Assembly (NCBI RefSeq): GCF_003932735.1
Contig: NZ_CP033611.1
Span: 896,156 to 960,155 of the forward strand
DNA from: Rickettsiales endosymbiont of Stachyamoeba lipophora
GTDB lineage: Bacteria > Pseudomonadota > Alphaproteobacteria > Rickettsiales > 33-17
Length of the DNA stretch: 64,000 bases
Direction: 5' to 3'
Shown: in pieces, positions 1-8,466 of the stretch
Layout: every line of letters starts with the position of its first letter
Position numbering within the stretch: position 1 is the first letter of the stretch
Position numbers and translations under genes: made by a program
The notes under the pieces: model-generated
Seen by the model: the letters and a program-made list of their open reading frames with translations, nothing else
Told to the model about the DNA's origin: nothing
Database searches by the model: none

Positions 1-77
1 AGAAAAATTACAATCTTTATAATATAAGCTATCTAATCTTTTTTTATGATAAATATGAAAATTTAATATTTAATTTA

Positions 78-569
78 TCAAGCTTTTTTATATAGTTCGT
101 GAAGTTTATTGATACTTAGTCCGGAATAAGCAATAGCTAAAGCATCCGCCTCATCTTGTTGTAAGTTGTTTACACCTAGCATTATACCGAGCATCTTAGC
201 TATTTGTAATTTATCAGCTCTGCCATTACCGGTAATAAATTTTTTAATTTGAGTAGGAGCAATAATTTGGGGGTTAAGGCCTGCCTGCATAAGTGTAAGT
301 ATGATAGCTCCTCTGGTAATTCCTAAAATTAAAGAGGTTTTAGGGTTAGAATTTACAAAGCTATCTTCAAGTATGGCAAGATCGGGTGTAAATTGGTTGG
401 CTACCTTGTTAAGTTCTGTATGAATTCTCAATAATTTTTGGTGGTGATCAAAAAGCTTAGATTGAGTTATAACGCCTGAAGCTATATAAGTTACTTTGTT
501 ACCTATTGTTTGTACTATTCCCCAGCCGGTATAGTTTGTTCCGGGATCTACTCCCAGGATAATTGGCAT
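78..569 (-). CDS. ruvC: Crossover junction endodeoxyribonuclease RuvC
   Basis: Resolves Holliday junctions by paired nicking as a dimer, together with RuvAB. The 163-residue product has the RNase H-like fold signature: D8 in GVDPGTNYTGWG, E68 in LAILEDS, and the C-terminal acidic pair D139/D142 in QQDEADALA. All four metal-binding carboxylates are therefore present and the length is normal for the family. The ATG lies one base after the stop codon of yebC, so the two genes are almost certainly cotranscribed, a common alphaproteobacterial pairing. The identification is secure. Confidence 0.97.
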   Translation of the reverse strand: MPIILGVDPGTNYTGWGIVQTIGNKVTYIASGVITQSKLFDHHQKLLRIHTELNKVANQFTPDLAILEDSFVNSNPKTSLILGITRGAIILTLMQAGLNPQIIAPTQIKKFITGNGRADKLQIAKMLGIMLGVNNLQQDEADALAIAYSGLSINKLHELYKKA

Positions 570-570
570 A

Positions 571-1293
571 TTATATTATCTCGTAATTGCCGTAAACATT
601 TTGCACATCATCTAAATCTTCTAAAATATCAACCATTTTAGATACTTTTTCAGCACTTTCTCCGTTTAATTGAGAGGTGGTAGAAGGTTTCCAAATAATG
701 CCGGCTTGCATTGCTTCGCTGAATTTCTCATTTAATGCATCGCGTACAGTGTGGAAATTTTCAAGTGTGGTATAAATAATATGATATTCTTCTGTTGATT
801 CAACATCTGTAGCGCCGCTTTCTATGGATACTTCTAAAATTGCATCACTGCTTATATTTTTAGCTTCATAAATAATTTCCCCAACATGTTCAAACATAAA
901 AGCTACGCTGCCAGTTTCTCCTAGTTGGCCGCCGTATTTGCTAAAGGTTGATCTAACTTCAGAAGCAGTACGATTACGATTGTCTGTAAGGGCCTCTACT
1001 ATTAAAGCAATTCCGCCAGGAGCATAACCTTCATATCTAATTTCTTCATAATTCTCTCCTATTTGAGGTTGAGAACCTTTTTGTATAGCATTTTCAATTC
1101 TATCTTTAGGCATGTTCACTGCTTTAGCAGCATTAACTGCCGTCCTAAGTCGTGGGTTGGCATCTAGATCTGCTTTGCCCATACGTGCTGCGGTGATAAT
1201 TTCTCTAACAAGCTTGGTAAATCTTTTTGCGCGTTTGGCATCTTGTGCGCCTTTACGGTGCATAATATTTTTAAATTGTGAATGACCAGCCAT
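571..1293 (-). CDS. yebC: YebC/PmpR family DUF28 protein
   Basis: YebC-family proteins act as transcriptional regulators or, as shown for some members, as translation factors that relieve ribosome stalling. The 240-residue protein begins MAGHSQFKNIMHRKGAQD, the hallmark of the family, and keeps the three-domain length. A ribosome-binding AGGG lies a few bases before the ATG. It is the first gene of a two-gene unit with ruvC on the minus strand, divergent from the rpmH operon. Family assignment is certain; the cellular role in this organism is inferred. Confidence 0.96.
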   Translation of the reverse strand: MAGHSQFKNIMHRKGAQDAKRAKRFTKLVREIITAARMGKADLDANPRLRTAVNAAKAVNMPKDRIENAIQKGSQPQIGENYEEIRYEGYAPGGIALIVEALTDNRNRTASEVRSTFSKYGGQLGETGSVAFMFEHVGEIIYEAKNISSDAILEVSIESGATDVESTEEYHIIYTTLENFHTVRDALNEKFSEAMQAGIIWKPSTTSQLNGESAEKVSKMVDILEDLDDVQNVYGNYEII

Positions 1294-1388
1294 TGGTTAC
1301 CCTTAAAATCTTTTATTAAATTGCCCTCTTAAATTATAGCAAAAAAAAATCAAGTAAAGTGGGCTCTATAAGTATTTTATTAAAAAGT

Positions 1389-1416
1389 TTGACTTTTAGA
1401 CTATCTTTAGTATATT
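1389..1416 (+). promoter_or_regulatory. Sigma-70-type promoter for the rpmH operon
   Basis: TTGACT (1389-1394) and TATATT (1411-1416) are separated by 16 bases and lie about 27 bases ahead of the rpmH start codon. This is a good match to the housekeeping consensus in the only untranslated gap between the divergent yebC and rpmH genes. It would drive rpmH-rnpA-yidD and possibly yidC. Confidence 0.65.
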
Positions 1417-1442
1417 CCTTTCCAAAAATAAAGGGTAATGTC

Positions 1443-1577
1443 ATGAAACGTACATATCAGCCAAGCAACATCGTGCGTAAGCGCCGCCATGGATTTAGAT
1501 CAAGAATGGCCACTTTAGGTGGTAGAAAAGTAATTGCTGCACGTCGCAAGAAGGGCAGAAGAAAGCTAACAGCATAA
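1443..1577 (+). CDS. rpmH: 50S ribosomal protein L34
   Basis: The 44-residue basic protein beginning [18 protein letters not shown] is L34 of the large ribosomal subunit. The open frame extends further upstream, but the conserved family start and full usual length fix the ATG at 1443. An AAGGGT element stands in the ribosome-binding position. It is followed after 10 bases by rnpA, the classic rpmH-rnpA arrangement that often lies near the replication origin. No dnaA is visible here, so origin proximity is only a possibility. Confidence 0.97.
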   Translation: MKRTYQPSNIVRKRRHGFRSRMATLGGRKVIAARRKKGRRKLTA

Positions 1578-1587
1578 CATTAAAAGC

Positions 1588-1962
1588 TTGTTTAAGTTAT
1601 TTACTGTAAAAAAACGTATAGATTTTATTAAATTCAGACAGGTTGCACTGACGCAAATGTCTGAATTTTTTATTATCAAATTTTATAAGAATGAAGAAAA
1701 TCAGACACAGTTTGGCTTTGTAGTTAGCAAGAAATTTAGCAAGAAAGCTGTTGTTAGAAATTCAATAAAACGTCGAATTAAAGCTGGTATAGCAGATATA
1801 AAACCACCTTTTACTCCTTGCTTAAATATTTTACTTATAGTAAAAAATAATGTTAGCAATGCTACATACAACTCTATTAGAGCAGATTTGAATCAATCAT
1901 TTTTGAAGATGCAGCAAAAACTTAATGACCAAAATATTGATCATAATACTAAAAGCCTATAA
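1588..1962 (+). CDS. rnpA: Ribonuclease P protein component
   Basis: This is the protein cofactor of RNase P, which matures tRNA 5' ends. The 124-residue product keeps the basic RNR-type signature (RNSIKRRIKAG, residues about 52-62) and the preceding FGFVVSKKFSKKAV strand. The start appears to be TTG at 1588, because no ATG gives a full-length N terminus. Its last 38 bases overlap the start of yidD, so translation of the two is likely coupled. Confidence 0.93.
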   Translation: MFKLFTVKKRIDFIKFRQVALTQMSEFFIIKFYKNEENQTQFGFVVSKKFSKKAVVRNSIKRRIKAGIADIKPPFTPCLNILLIVKNNVSNATYNSIRADLNQSFLKMQQKLNDQNIDHNTKSL

Positions 1963-2143
1963 ATTATTAGTTTCTCCTTTTTTAGGAGAGGCGTGTAGAT
2001 TTCGTCCTACTTGTAGTGAATATAGTATCGAGGCTCTAAAAGCTTATGGATTGCTTTATGGCTTGATTCTTACGGTAAAAAGAGTTATTAAATGTAACCC
2101 ATTAGGTGCAAGTGGATTTGACCCAGTACCACCAAAAAAATAA
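1925..2143 (+). CDS. yidD: Membrane protein insertion efficiency factor YidD
   Basis: YidD assists YidC-dependent insertion of inner-membrane proteins. The 72-residue protein shows the family signature: LLVSPFLGEACRFRPTCSEY followed by a conserved NPLGASGFDPVP segment, with the two cysteines of the CRF(x)PTCS motif. It starts inside the end of rnpA (38-base overlap, different frame), and yidC follows after a short gap. This order is widespread in bacteria. Confidence 0.95.
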   Translation: MTKILIIILKAYKLLVSPFLGEACRFRPTCSEYSIEALKAYGLLYGLILTVKRVIKCNPLGASGFDPVPPKK

Positions 2144-2172
2144 TATGATTGAATAGAGGGAGCAATACTATC

Positions 2173-3840
2173 ATGGATGAGATTCGCAAAATTATTATGA
2201 CTTTTGTAATTTGCGCAATAGCTATTGTGGGTTGGCAATATTTCTTTAAGCCCAAACCTCAGAATATTAACCAAACAGTTCTTCAGCAAGAAGTTGAAAT
2301 TTTACCAAGAGAGCAAGCGATTGCGGCTACTAACAGTGATAGATTAAAAGTCCATACAAGCAAGCTATATGGCAGTATAAATTTAAAAGGTTTAAGATTT
2401 GATGATCTTAAACTTTTGGAATTTAATGAAAGCCAAGACAGTCAGAAAAAGGTAGAATTATTAAACCCTAGTAACACAAGCTATGGAGAGGTGGTAACCA
2501 TAGGGTGGTTAAGTCCTGATAAATCTCTTAAGCTTCCTAATGTTGACTCATTATGGCATTCTAATTATTCTCATTTGATTTCCGGCACTCCCACAGAATT
2601 ATCCTGGGATAATGGGGAAGGTTTAATTTTTAAAATTGTGCTTGAGCTAGACGAAGAATATATGTTGAAGATCAAGCAGTATGTAAAAAATAATTCAACA
2701 AAAGATGTGGTTATTAGTCCTTATGGGTTAATTGCTCAATATAAACCGGAAGGTGAAAAACCAGAAAAATTTGCAATTTTACACCAAGGACTAACCGGAA
2801 TGTTTAATGGCGTGTTGCAAGAAGTATCATATGATAAAATACAAGACGATAAAAAGCTAGATCAAAAACTCAATGAAAATGGTTGGCTGGCTATCACTGA
2901 TAAGTATTGGCTTACAAGTATTACTCCAGATACACGGTATAAGTTTGATTCAAGCTTTACTTTTAAAAGGCTTGGCAGAGTGGATAAATATCAAGTTGAC
3001 TATGTAAGTGAGCAAATTTTAATTAAATCAGGCCAAACATTAAATTACACTAATTTCATTTATGCTGGAGCAAAGAAGCTAGATTTATTAGATAAGTACG
3101 AACAGCAATATAATATTAGTAATTTTGATCATGCGATAGATTTTGGGTGGTTATATTTTATTACTAAGCCAATGATCAAAGTGTTACAGTTTTTCTACAA
3201 GCACGTTAATAATTTCGGCATTGCGATTCTGATGCTGACTGTGGTTATTAAGTTAATTATGTTACCGCTTGCTAATAAGTCATATATATCAATGACTAAA
3301 ATGAAATCGTTACAGCCGGTAGTAGCAAGATTGCAAAAGAAATATAAAGAAGACAAAATGCGCTTTAATTATGAATTGATGCAATTATATAAGCGTGAAA
3401 AGATCAATCCTCTTTCAGGGTGCTTACCGCTTTTGCTACAAATCCCAGTATTTTTTGCTTTATATAAAGTTCTGTTCGTCAGTGTGGAAATGCGTCATGC
3501 ACCTTTTTTCGGTTGGATTCATGACTTATCAGCGCCAGATCCTACTTCGTTGCTTAATTTCTTTGGGCTTGCACCATGGGCTGCTCCTGATTTTTTAAGT
3601 ATTGGTGTGTTGCCAGTTCTTATGGGCATTACCATGTATATGCAGCAACGTCTTAATCCTAAAGCGACTGATCCGGTGCAAGAGCAAGTTATGAAATTTA
3701 TGCCTTTGGTGTTTATATTCATGTTCCATAACTTTCCAAGTGGTTTAGTACTTTATTGGGTATGGAATAATATCCTTTCTATTGGACAACAATGGCTTAT
3801 TCAACGTTCAACCTTAAAAAAAATCGGCAAGATAGATTAA
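2173..3840 (+). CDS. yidC: Membrane protein insertase YidC
   Basis: This is an Oxa1/YidC insertase, working with or without Sec to place proteins in the inner membrane. The product is about 555 residues, with an N-terminal membrane anchor (IIMTFVICAIAIVGWQYFF), a large periplasmic beta-sandwich and a C-terminal five-helix core from about residue 325 (FGIAILMLTVVIKLIMLPL ... GCLPLLLQIPVFFALYKVL). The ATG at 2173, preceded by GAGGGAG about 10 bases upstream, is preferred over a TTG 24 bases earlier. engB follows after four bases. Confidence 0.96.
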   Translation: MDEIRKIIMTFVICAIAIVGWQYFFKPKPQNINQTVLQQEVEILPREQAIAATNSDRLKVHTSKLYGSINLKGLRFDDLKLLEFNESQDSQKKVELLNPSNTSYGEVVTIGWLSPDKSLKLPNVDSLWHSNYSHLISGTPTELSWDNGEGLIFKIVLELDEEYMLKIKQYVKNNSTKDVVISPYGLIAQYKPEGEKPEKFAILHQGLTGMFNGVLQEVSYDKIQDDKKLDQKLNENGWLAITDKYWLTSITPDTRYKFDSSFTFKRLGRVDKYQVDYVSEQILIKSGQTLNYTNFIYAGAKKLDLLDKYEQQYNISNFDHAIDFGWLYFITKPMIKVLQFFYKHVNNFGIAILMLTVVIKLIMLPLANKSYISMTKMKSLQPVVARLQKKYKEDKMRFNYELMQLYKREKINPLSGCLPLLLQIPVFFALYKVLFVSVEMRHAPFFGWIHDLSAPDPTSLLNFFGLAPWAAPDFLSIGVLPVLMGITMYMQQRLNPKATDPVQEQVMKFMPLVFIFMFHNFPSGLVLYWVWNNILSIGQQWLIQRSTLKKIGKID

Positions 3841-3844
3841 GTGT

Positions 3845-4465
3845 ATGAATGAATTGGATCATGCTAATTGGTGTTTTAAACAAAATGTTTCATTTGAGGC
3901 AGGGGCGCAAAATTTAGATCAAATACCCAGTTTAGGTAGTTTAAAGGAGTTTGCGTTTGTAGGGCGATCGAATGTAGGTAAATCAAGCCTTATTAACGCG
4001 CTTACTTATAGAAATAGTTTGGCTCGAGTATCTTCCAATCCAGGCTGTACTAAACAAATAAATTTTTTCAAATTAAGTGATATTTTAGTACTAGTTGACC
4101 TTCCAGGCTATGGCTATGCAAAAATCTCAGCTACAGAAAGGCAACATTGGTCACAAGTTATCACTAAATACTTAGTTGGACGTGTGGAGCTTACTAGGAT
4201 ATTTTTACTGATTGATGCGCGGCATGGTGTTAAGCCTAATGATTTGGAAATTATGAAGATTTTAGATAGCTGTGGGATTTCTTATATGTTAGTATTTACA
4301 AAAGCTGATAAAACCAGTAAAAATATACTAAAGGCGCATGAGGAAAATGCACAAAATCTGTTTAAACTGCATCCTGCAATGTATCCTAAGCAGCTGTATA
4401 CTAGCAGTGAAGCAAAGCAGGGTATTGAGGAACTAAGATATGAAATTATTAAAGCCAATTCCTAA
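3845..4465 (+). CDS. engB: Ribosome biogenesis GTPase YihA/EngB
   Basis: EngB GTPases act in large ribosomal subunit assembly. The 206-residue protein contains the P loop GRSNVGKSS (residues 40-48), the G3 element DLPGYGYA (85-92), the G4 element TKADK and a C-terminal G5-like SSEAKQG. The length is typical for the family. It follows yidC closely, and its last 26 bases overlap the next gene in another frame, suggesting one long transcript from rpmH onward. Confidence 0.96.
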   Translation: MNELDHANWCFKQNVSFEAGAQNLDQIPSLGSLKEFAFVGRSNVGKSSLINALTYRNSLARVSSNPGCTKQINFFKLSDILVLVDLPGYGYAKISATERQHWSQVITKYLVGRVELTRIFLLIDARHGVKPNDLEIMKILDSCGISYMLVFTKADKTSKNILKAHEENAQNLFKLHPAMYPKQLYTSSEAKQGIEELRYEIIKANS

Positions 4466-5399
4466 AAAACCTAAAGCTCGTATTAAATTAGACAAAGGAT
4501 CTGCCTCTAAACAGCGTCAATATAATCAAAAATTTAAAGTTCTTAGTGAGGCTATTCCTTACGTAGAGCTATATAATGGCCAGGTAGTAGTAATTGCCAT
4601 TGAAGATAGTATTATTGCAAATAACGATCAATTGAAATTATTTGCTGAAGACGTAGTATTATTAAAAAGAGCAGGGATAAATCCTATTATTGTGCATAAT
4701 GCTGAGCATGGTTTAAAGAATTTTTTTGAGCGCATGAAAATCACTTATGAAACTCATAATGGGCAAATTATAGTTAATAAGCGCAACATTGAACTGGTTG
4801 AAATGGTTTGCTCTGCCAGTGTAAATAAGGCGATTGTAACTGCCATTAATGATGCAGAAGGAATGGCGATAGGAATTTCTGGTAAAGATGGCAAGCTTAT
4901 AGAAGCTAAAAAATCCAAAATTATTTCACGTAATAAAAATAATGTAGATCAAATTGTAGATAATACTTATGCGGGTGATCCTATTATGATCAATCCGTCT
5001 ATACTTGCTCCTTTTGAAGAATCAGAGATTATACCGGTTATTTCTCCTATAGGATATAATGAAGCAGTGCAAGCTATTTACCTTGAATCAATTAGTATTG
5101 CCAGCTGTATTGCTTCATCAATTGCAGCTTCTAAATTAATCGTTATGAGTAATCATAACCTTTTTATTGATGAGGAAGGTAAAGTGATTGAGGAGATGGC
5201 CTCTAATGAAGCTGTTAAATATATAGAAAAATTTGATACACATTTGGCGCGTAAGTTACAAATGGCAATAAGTACTGTTGATTATTTTAGTGAGACTGTA
5301 CATTTTGTTAATAGTAATATTATGCACGGGCTAGTATTTGAAATCTTATCAGATGAGCGTCCAGGTACCTTGGTTTTTTCAACTGTTGCTGAACTATGA
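4440..5399 (+). CDS. ArgB-like amino-acid kinase fold protein, probably altered or inactive
   Basis: The 319-residue product follows the acetylglutamate kinase backbone: FAEDVVLLKRAGINPIIVH (68-86), then VEMVCSASVNKAIV, GISGKDGKLI and PVISPIGYNEA. Several signature elements are changed. The N-terminal phosphate-binding KYGG is replaced by IAIED (52-56), and the glycine-rich VHGGGP by VHNAEH (85-90). The asparagine/aspartate segment before the AIAAAL-like helix reads YLESISIAS. No other arginine-biosynthesis gene lies nearby. It overlaps engB by 26 bases and joins gmk through an ATGA overlap. The fold is clear; the enzymatic activity is doubtful. Confidence 0.8.
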   Translation: MKLLKPIPKKPKARIKLDKGSASKQRQYNQKFKVLSEAIPYVELYNGQVVVIAIEDSIIANNDQLKLFAEDVVLLKRAGINPIIVHNAEHGLKNFFERMKITYETHNGQIIVNKRNIELVEMVCSASVNKAIVTAINDAEGMAIGISGKDGKLIEAKKSKIISRNKNNVDQIVDNTYAGDPIMINPSILAPFEESEIIPVISPIGYNEAVQAIYLESISIASCIASSIAASKLIVMSNHNLFIDEEGKVIEEMASNEAVKYIEKFDTHLARKLQMAISTVDYFSETVHFVNSNIMHGLVFEILSDERPGTLVFSTVAEL

Positions 5400-6040
5400 A
5401 CCTGCCTAACCGTCATGGAATGATGATAATTATTTCTTCTCCATCAGGAGCAGGTAAGAGTACAATTTGTAAAATGCTTTTGAAAAATGAATCATCCCTT
5501 CAAATATCAGTCTCAGTAACCACTAGAGAAAGGCGCCAATCAGAAATTGAAGGGCAAGATTATTTTTTTATTTCTAAAGATGATTTTCTTGAGATGAAGA
5601 ATAACAATCAACTTTTAGAATATGCCGAAATATATGGCAACTCTTATGGTAGTCCTAGTAAAATCATTTTTGACCAACTTAATCAAGGTGTTGATATACT
5701 ATTTGATATAGATTGGCAGGGAGCTAGGCAAATTTATCAAAATTGTTCAAAGTACAATATAATAAGTATTTTTATTTTACCTCCATCAATAAATGAACTG
5801 TATAATAGGCTTCAAAAGCGGGCTGAAGATTCAAAGGAAGTAATCCAAAAACGCTTGCAGAATGCTAAAACTGAAATACAGCATTTTAATGAATATGATT
5901 ATGTTATAATTAATAGCAAAGTAGAAGATACATTTAAGCAGATTGAGCAAATTATTAATACTGAACGACTTAAAAGACATAGAAATCCCTATCTAATACA
6001 ATTTATAGAAGGCATGATCAGTGATAAAGCTAGCTGCTAA
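5396..6040 (+). CDS. gmk: Guanylate kinase
   Basis: Phosphorylates GMP (and dGMP) to the diphosphate, feeding GTP and dGTP supply. The P loop SSPSGAGKST lies at residues 14-23, followed by the SVTTRERRQSEIEGQDYFF substrate segment and the lid. The DIDWQGARQI element that coordinates the nucleotide is also present. At 214 residues it is normal in length. Start and stop overlap the preceding ArgB-like gene (ATGA), and its end overlaps the following membrane protein by 20 bases. Confidence 0.96.
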   Translation: MNLPNRHGMMIIISSPSGAGKSTICKMLLKNESSLQISVSVTTRERRQSEIEGQDYFFISKDDFLEMKNNNQLLEYAEIYGNSYGSPSKIIFDQLNQGVDILFDIDWQGARQIYQNCSKYNIISIFILPPSINELYNRLQKRAEDSKEVIQKRLQNAKTEIQHFNEYDYVIINSKVEDTFKQIEQIINTERLKRHRNPYLIQFIEGMISDKASC

Positions 6041-7187
6041 TATACTCCCTATTATTGCCTTTCCAATAGTGACGCTGGGAGGATTGGCAGCAGCACCAAT
6101 TTACTTAATCATAGCATGTATAGCTTTATTTAAACGCATTGCTAGCAAGAGTGGCATAGCCGCTTTATTAAAAGACGATCTGTTTATATTACTGCTAAGC
6201 TTTTCTTTTTATTCGGTAATAAGCGTTTTTATAGGATTTAATCCATTAAAGGCATTAGCTTCTTGGTTTTTCATTTGGCCACTAATTTTAAGCTATTTTA
6301 TAGTCAATTTGAATCCTTTTGTTATTAAAAAAGAGTATTTAATCTACGGATTTATTTTTGCGTTAATACTTGCCTTCTTTGAAGTATTTACCGATGGAAC
6401 AATAATTAAATTTGCACATCAATTTGCATTTAAGCCAAATCATAGTTGGTTCTTACATGATTTAAATCGAGGAATGACATTTTTAGCAATGATCATATGG
6501 CCAATCATCTTAAAATTAAATTTAAATCGCGAGTCAACAATTGCTACTATCTTATTTATGATAACTTTATATTTAGTTGGTATTTCTGATTCGTTATCTG
6601 CAGCGGTAGCTTTAATGCTCAGTGCTACTGTCTTTGTTGTTCTATATTATTTCCCAAAGCTTTTTAAAATTTATAAGATAATTATTATAACTTCAATCCC
6701 CCTATTTTTCTTGGTTTTTTATACACTTGAGCCGACTATATGGCATGAAAAGTTAAATTTTCTACCATTATCTGCAATTCATCGTTTTTTCATATGGCAT
6801 CATTGTGCTAGTAGAATTATAGAATATCCATTTGGGGTAGGGTTTAATGGTAGTCGATTTGTACCATTTGATCATATGGAAGTACATGATTTTTGGGGGC
6901 CTTTATTACCCCTTCATCCGCATAATTTAATATTGCAATTTACCGTAGAGTTTGGGTGGATGGGGTTAATATTTTTAATTGCACTTACTCATATAGTGAT
7001 ACAAAAACTTTATAAGCTTAAAGATCATAAAGCCAGGGCTTTAGCGTTTGCGATGTTCACTTGCTACTATATAATAGCACTTATTTCTTATGGTATATGG
7101 CAACAATGGTGGATTTCTGTTAATATAATAAGTATATTACTGTTCAAAAAGTTTTTAGAAGAAAAAAATAATATTAAGATTAGTTAA
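6021..7187 (+). CDS. waaL: O-antigen ligase-like polytopic membrane protein
   Basis: The 388-residue protein has roughly ten hydrophobic segments and the Wzy/WaaL periplasmic-loop signature. RIIEYPFGVGFNGSRFV is followed by PLHPHNLILQFTVEFGWMGL (about residues 295-314), where the HPHN histidines match those of O-antigen ligases. Such enzymes transfer undecaprenyl-linked polysaccharide to lipid A-core on the periplasmic side of the inner membrane. The GTG at 6021 overlaps gmk by 20 bases; no downstream ATG gives a full first helix. A Wzy polymerase is an alternative, but the lpx genes in this window make a ligase reasonable. Confidence 0.75.
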   Translation: MIKLAANILPIIAFPIVTLGGLAAAPIYLIIACIALFKRIASKSGIAALLKDDLFILLLSFSFYSVISVFIGFNPLKALASWFFIWPLILSYFIVNLNPFVIKKEYLIYGFIFALILAFFEVFTDGTIIKFAHQFAFKPNHSWFLHDLNRGMTFLAMIIWPIILKLNLNRESTIATILFMITLYLVGISDSLSAAVALMLSATVFVVLYYFPKLFKIYKIIIITSIPLFFLVFYTLEPTIWHEKLNFLPLSAIHRFFIWHHCASRIIEYPFGVGFNGSRFVPFDHMEVHDFWGPLLPLHPHNLILQFTVEFGWMGLIFLIALTHIVIQKLYKLKDHKARALAFAMFTCYYIIALISYGIWQQWWISVNIISILLFKKFLEEKNNIKIS

Positions 7188-7659
7188 AAAATTTTGTATC
7201 AATCAGGCTTAATACTTTGCTGCTATTAATTTATATACATTAGAATAGTTAATTTTAATTCAGTGATTTTAGGATTAACCATCAATCAAAGTTCCATATA
7301 TAGCAAAAAAGTTACAACCTATTTTTCCTTTGCAATATAATGCGTGATCTTAAATACCTTGGTCGATTTTTTATAGCCCTGAAAAAAATAACAAATAGGT
7401 TTTGGAAAATTAAAATATAAGTAAATGCCAGCTTGTTTATAGTGTATTTCAAGAGATTTGATAGATTGTTATCATTAAGTAATTCGGCTTTATTAATTAG
7501 CATGTTGCTGTTAAATTGAAAGGAGTTTGCTCTTTTTGCTTTATTGCCGATATTCTTTAAAAAGTATCGATCTAAATAGCATATCAAGGTAATTTTAGTG
7601 TTTGATGCATATGTTGATTTACCACTTCCAAGAACTCATAAATATCATGATTCATGGCA
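7188..7659. other. Gap between waaL and the Nudix gene
   Basis: About 470 bases with no convincing gene. A minus-strand open frame of some 90 codons exists here but starts with TTG, lacks a ribosome-binding site and is lysine/asparagine-rich without recognisable motifs. A short minus-strand frame ending near 7583 runs into it after a frame change, so this may be a gene relic. No terminator hairpin was recognised. Confidence 0.4.
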
Positions 7660-8160
7660 TTATTTTCTTGTAGCAGCCGGTATTGAACATTCAATTTGAA
7701 AGGCGTCTTTATGGTCTTTTTTTAACCATTTCATAATATGCTTAGCAATAGAGTGAGGTAGTATGTATAATTTCTCTAGGTCTTCTAGCTTAATCCATTC
7801 AAGTCCAACATGCTCTTCTCTTTGCTTAGGGATTATTTGTGCTTCTAAATTGCTTTCGACTAAAAATGTAAAACTATACTCATGTGAATGACAACACTTA
7901 ATTTTAGGATCGATATTTCTAGAAAAGTCATTTTCTAAACAGCCTAAAAACTGTTTAATTTGAAAATCATAATTTCCTATTTCTTCTATTAATTCGCGTT
8001 CTAGAGCCTGAATTGCTGATTCTCCATGTTCTACATGCCCACCTGGAAAATAGTAAAATCTATTATTAATAGCTAGTTCTGGGTTGTATACTAATAGAAT
8101 GTAACCATCCTTGATAATAACACCTCTAGAAATGATATGAATATTTTGATTATTTGGCAC
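7660..8160 (-). CDS. Nudix hydrolase
   Basis: Nudix proteins hydrolyse nucleoside diphosphates linked to another moiety. The Nudix box is complete (GHVEHGES ... RELIEEIG, residues 41-62), with the glutamates needed for metal binding. The domain begins at once (IHIISRGVIIKDGYILLV), giving a 166-residue single-domain protein. The start is GTG at 8160; the ATG just upstream is in another frame. The substrate cannot be deduced. It stands alone on the minus strand among decayed sequence, but the frame is intact. Confidence 0.88.
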   Translation of the reverse strand: MPNNQNIHIISRGVIIKDGYILLVYNPELAINNRFYYFPGGHVEHGESAIQALERELIEEIGNYDFQIKQFLGCLENDFSRNIDPKIKCCHSHEYSFTFLVESNLEAQIIPKQREEHVGLEWIKLEDLEKLYILPHSIAKHIMKWLKKDHKDAFQIECSIPAATRK

Positions 8161-8184
8161 TTTGTTCTTTCATTGGTTGTTGTA

Positions 8185-8316
8185 TCAGTAAAGAGTATTT
8201 ATCTTAATGCTCTCAGTAATATTGAGTAAAGGGATTGCTGTTTTTTTAAGTGTTACTTGAATATCCTTATCAATCATCATCTGATAGGCCTTGTCTCTGA
8301 TGATCTTATTTTTCAT
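8185..8316 (-). CDS. Possible small protein of 43 residues, or gene relic
   Basis: An ATG-initiated frame (MKNKIIRDKAYQMMIDKDIQ...) ends 24 bases before the Nudix gene on the same strand. Codon use looks like coding sequence, but no family is recognised and there is no good ribosome-binding site. It lies beside a dead phosphatase gene, so it may be a fragment of something larger rather than a working small protein. Confidence 0.25.
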   Translation of the reverse strand: MKNKIIRDKAYQMMIDKDIQVTLKKTAIPLLNITESIKINTLY

Positions 8317-8466
8317 ATCTTTATTAGTTTAGTATCTTTGATAATATTTACTATTGTGCTTAAAAGACTATAATTTAAGCAACGTTATTTTATAATATAT
8401 TTAACTTAATTGATGTACCAGCCACACTTAGAGATTGCAAGTTCAAACAAATAAGGTTAGCAATTA

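Noticed and set aside
1359..1442. Upstream extension of the L34 frame
   Set aside because: It covers the promoter, and L34 proteins begin at MKRTYQPS; the ATG at 1443 is the real start.
7312..7587. Minus-strand frame of about 90 codons after the Nudix gene
   Set aside because: TTG start, no ribosome-binding site, no motif and biased composition; kept only as gap content.
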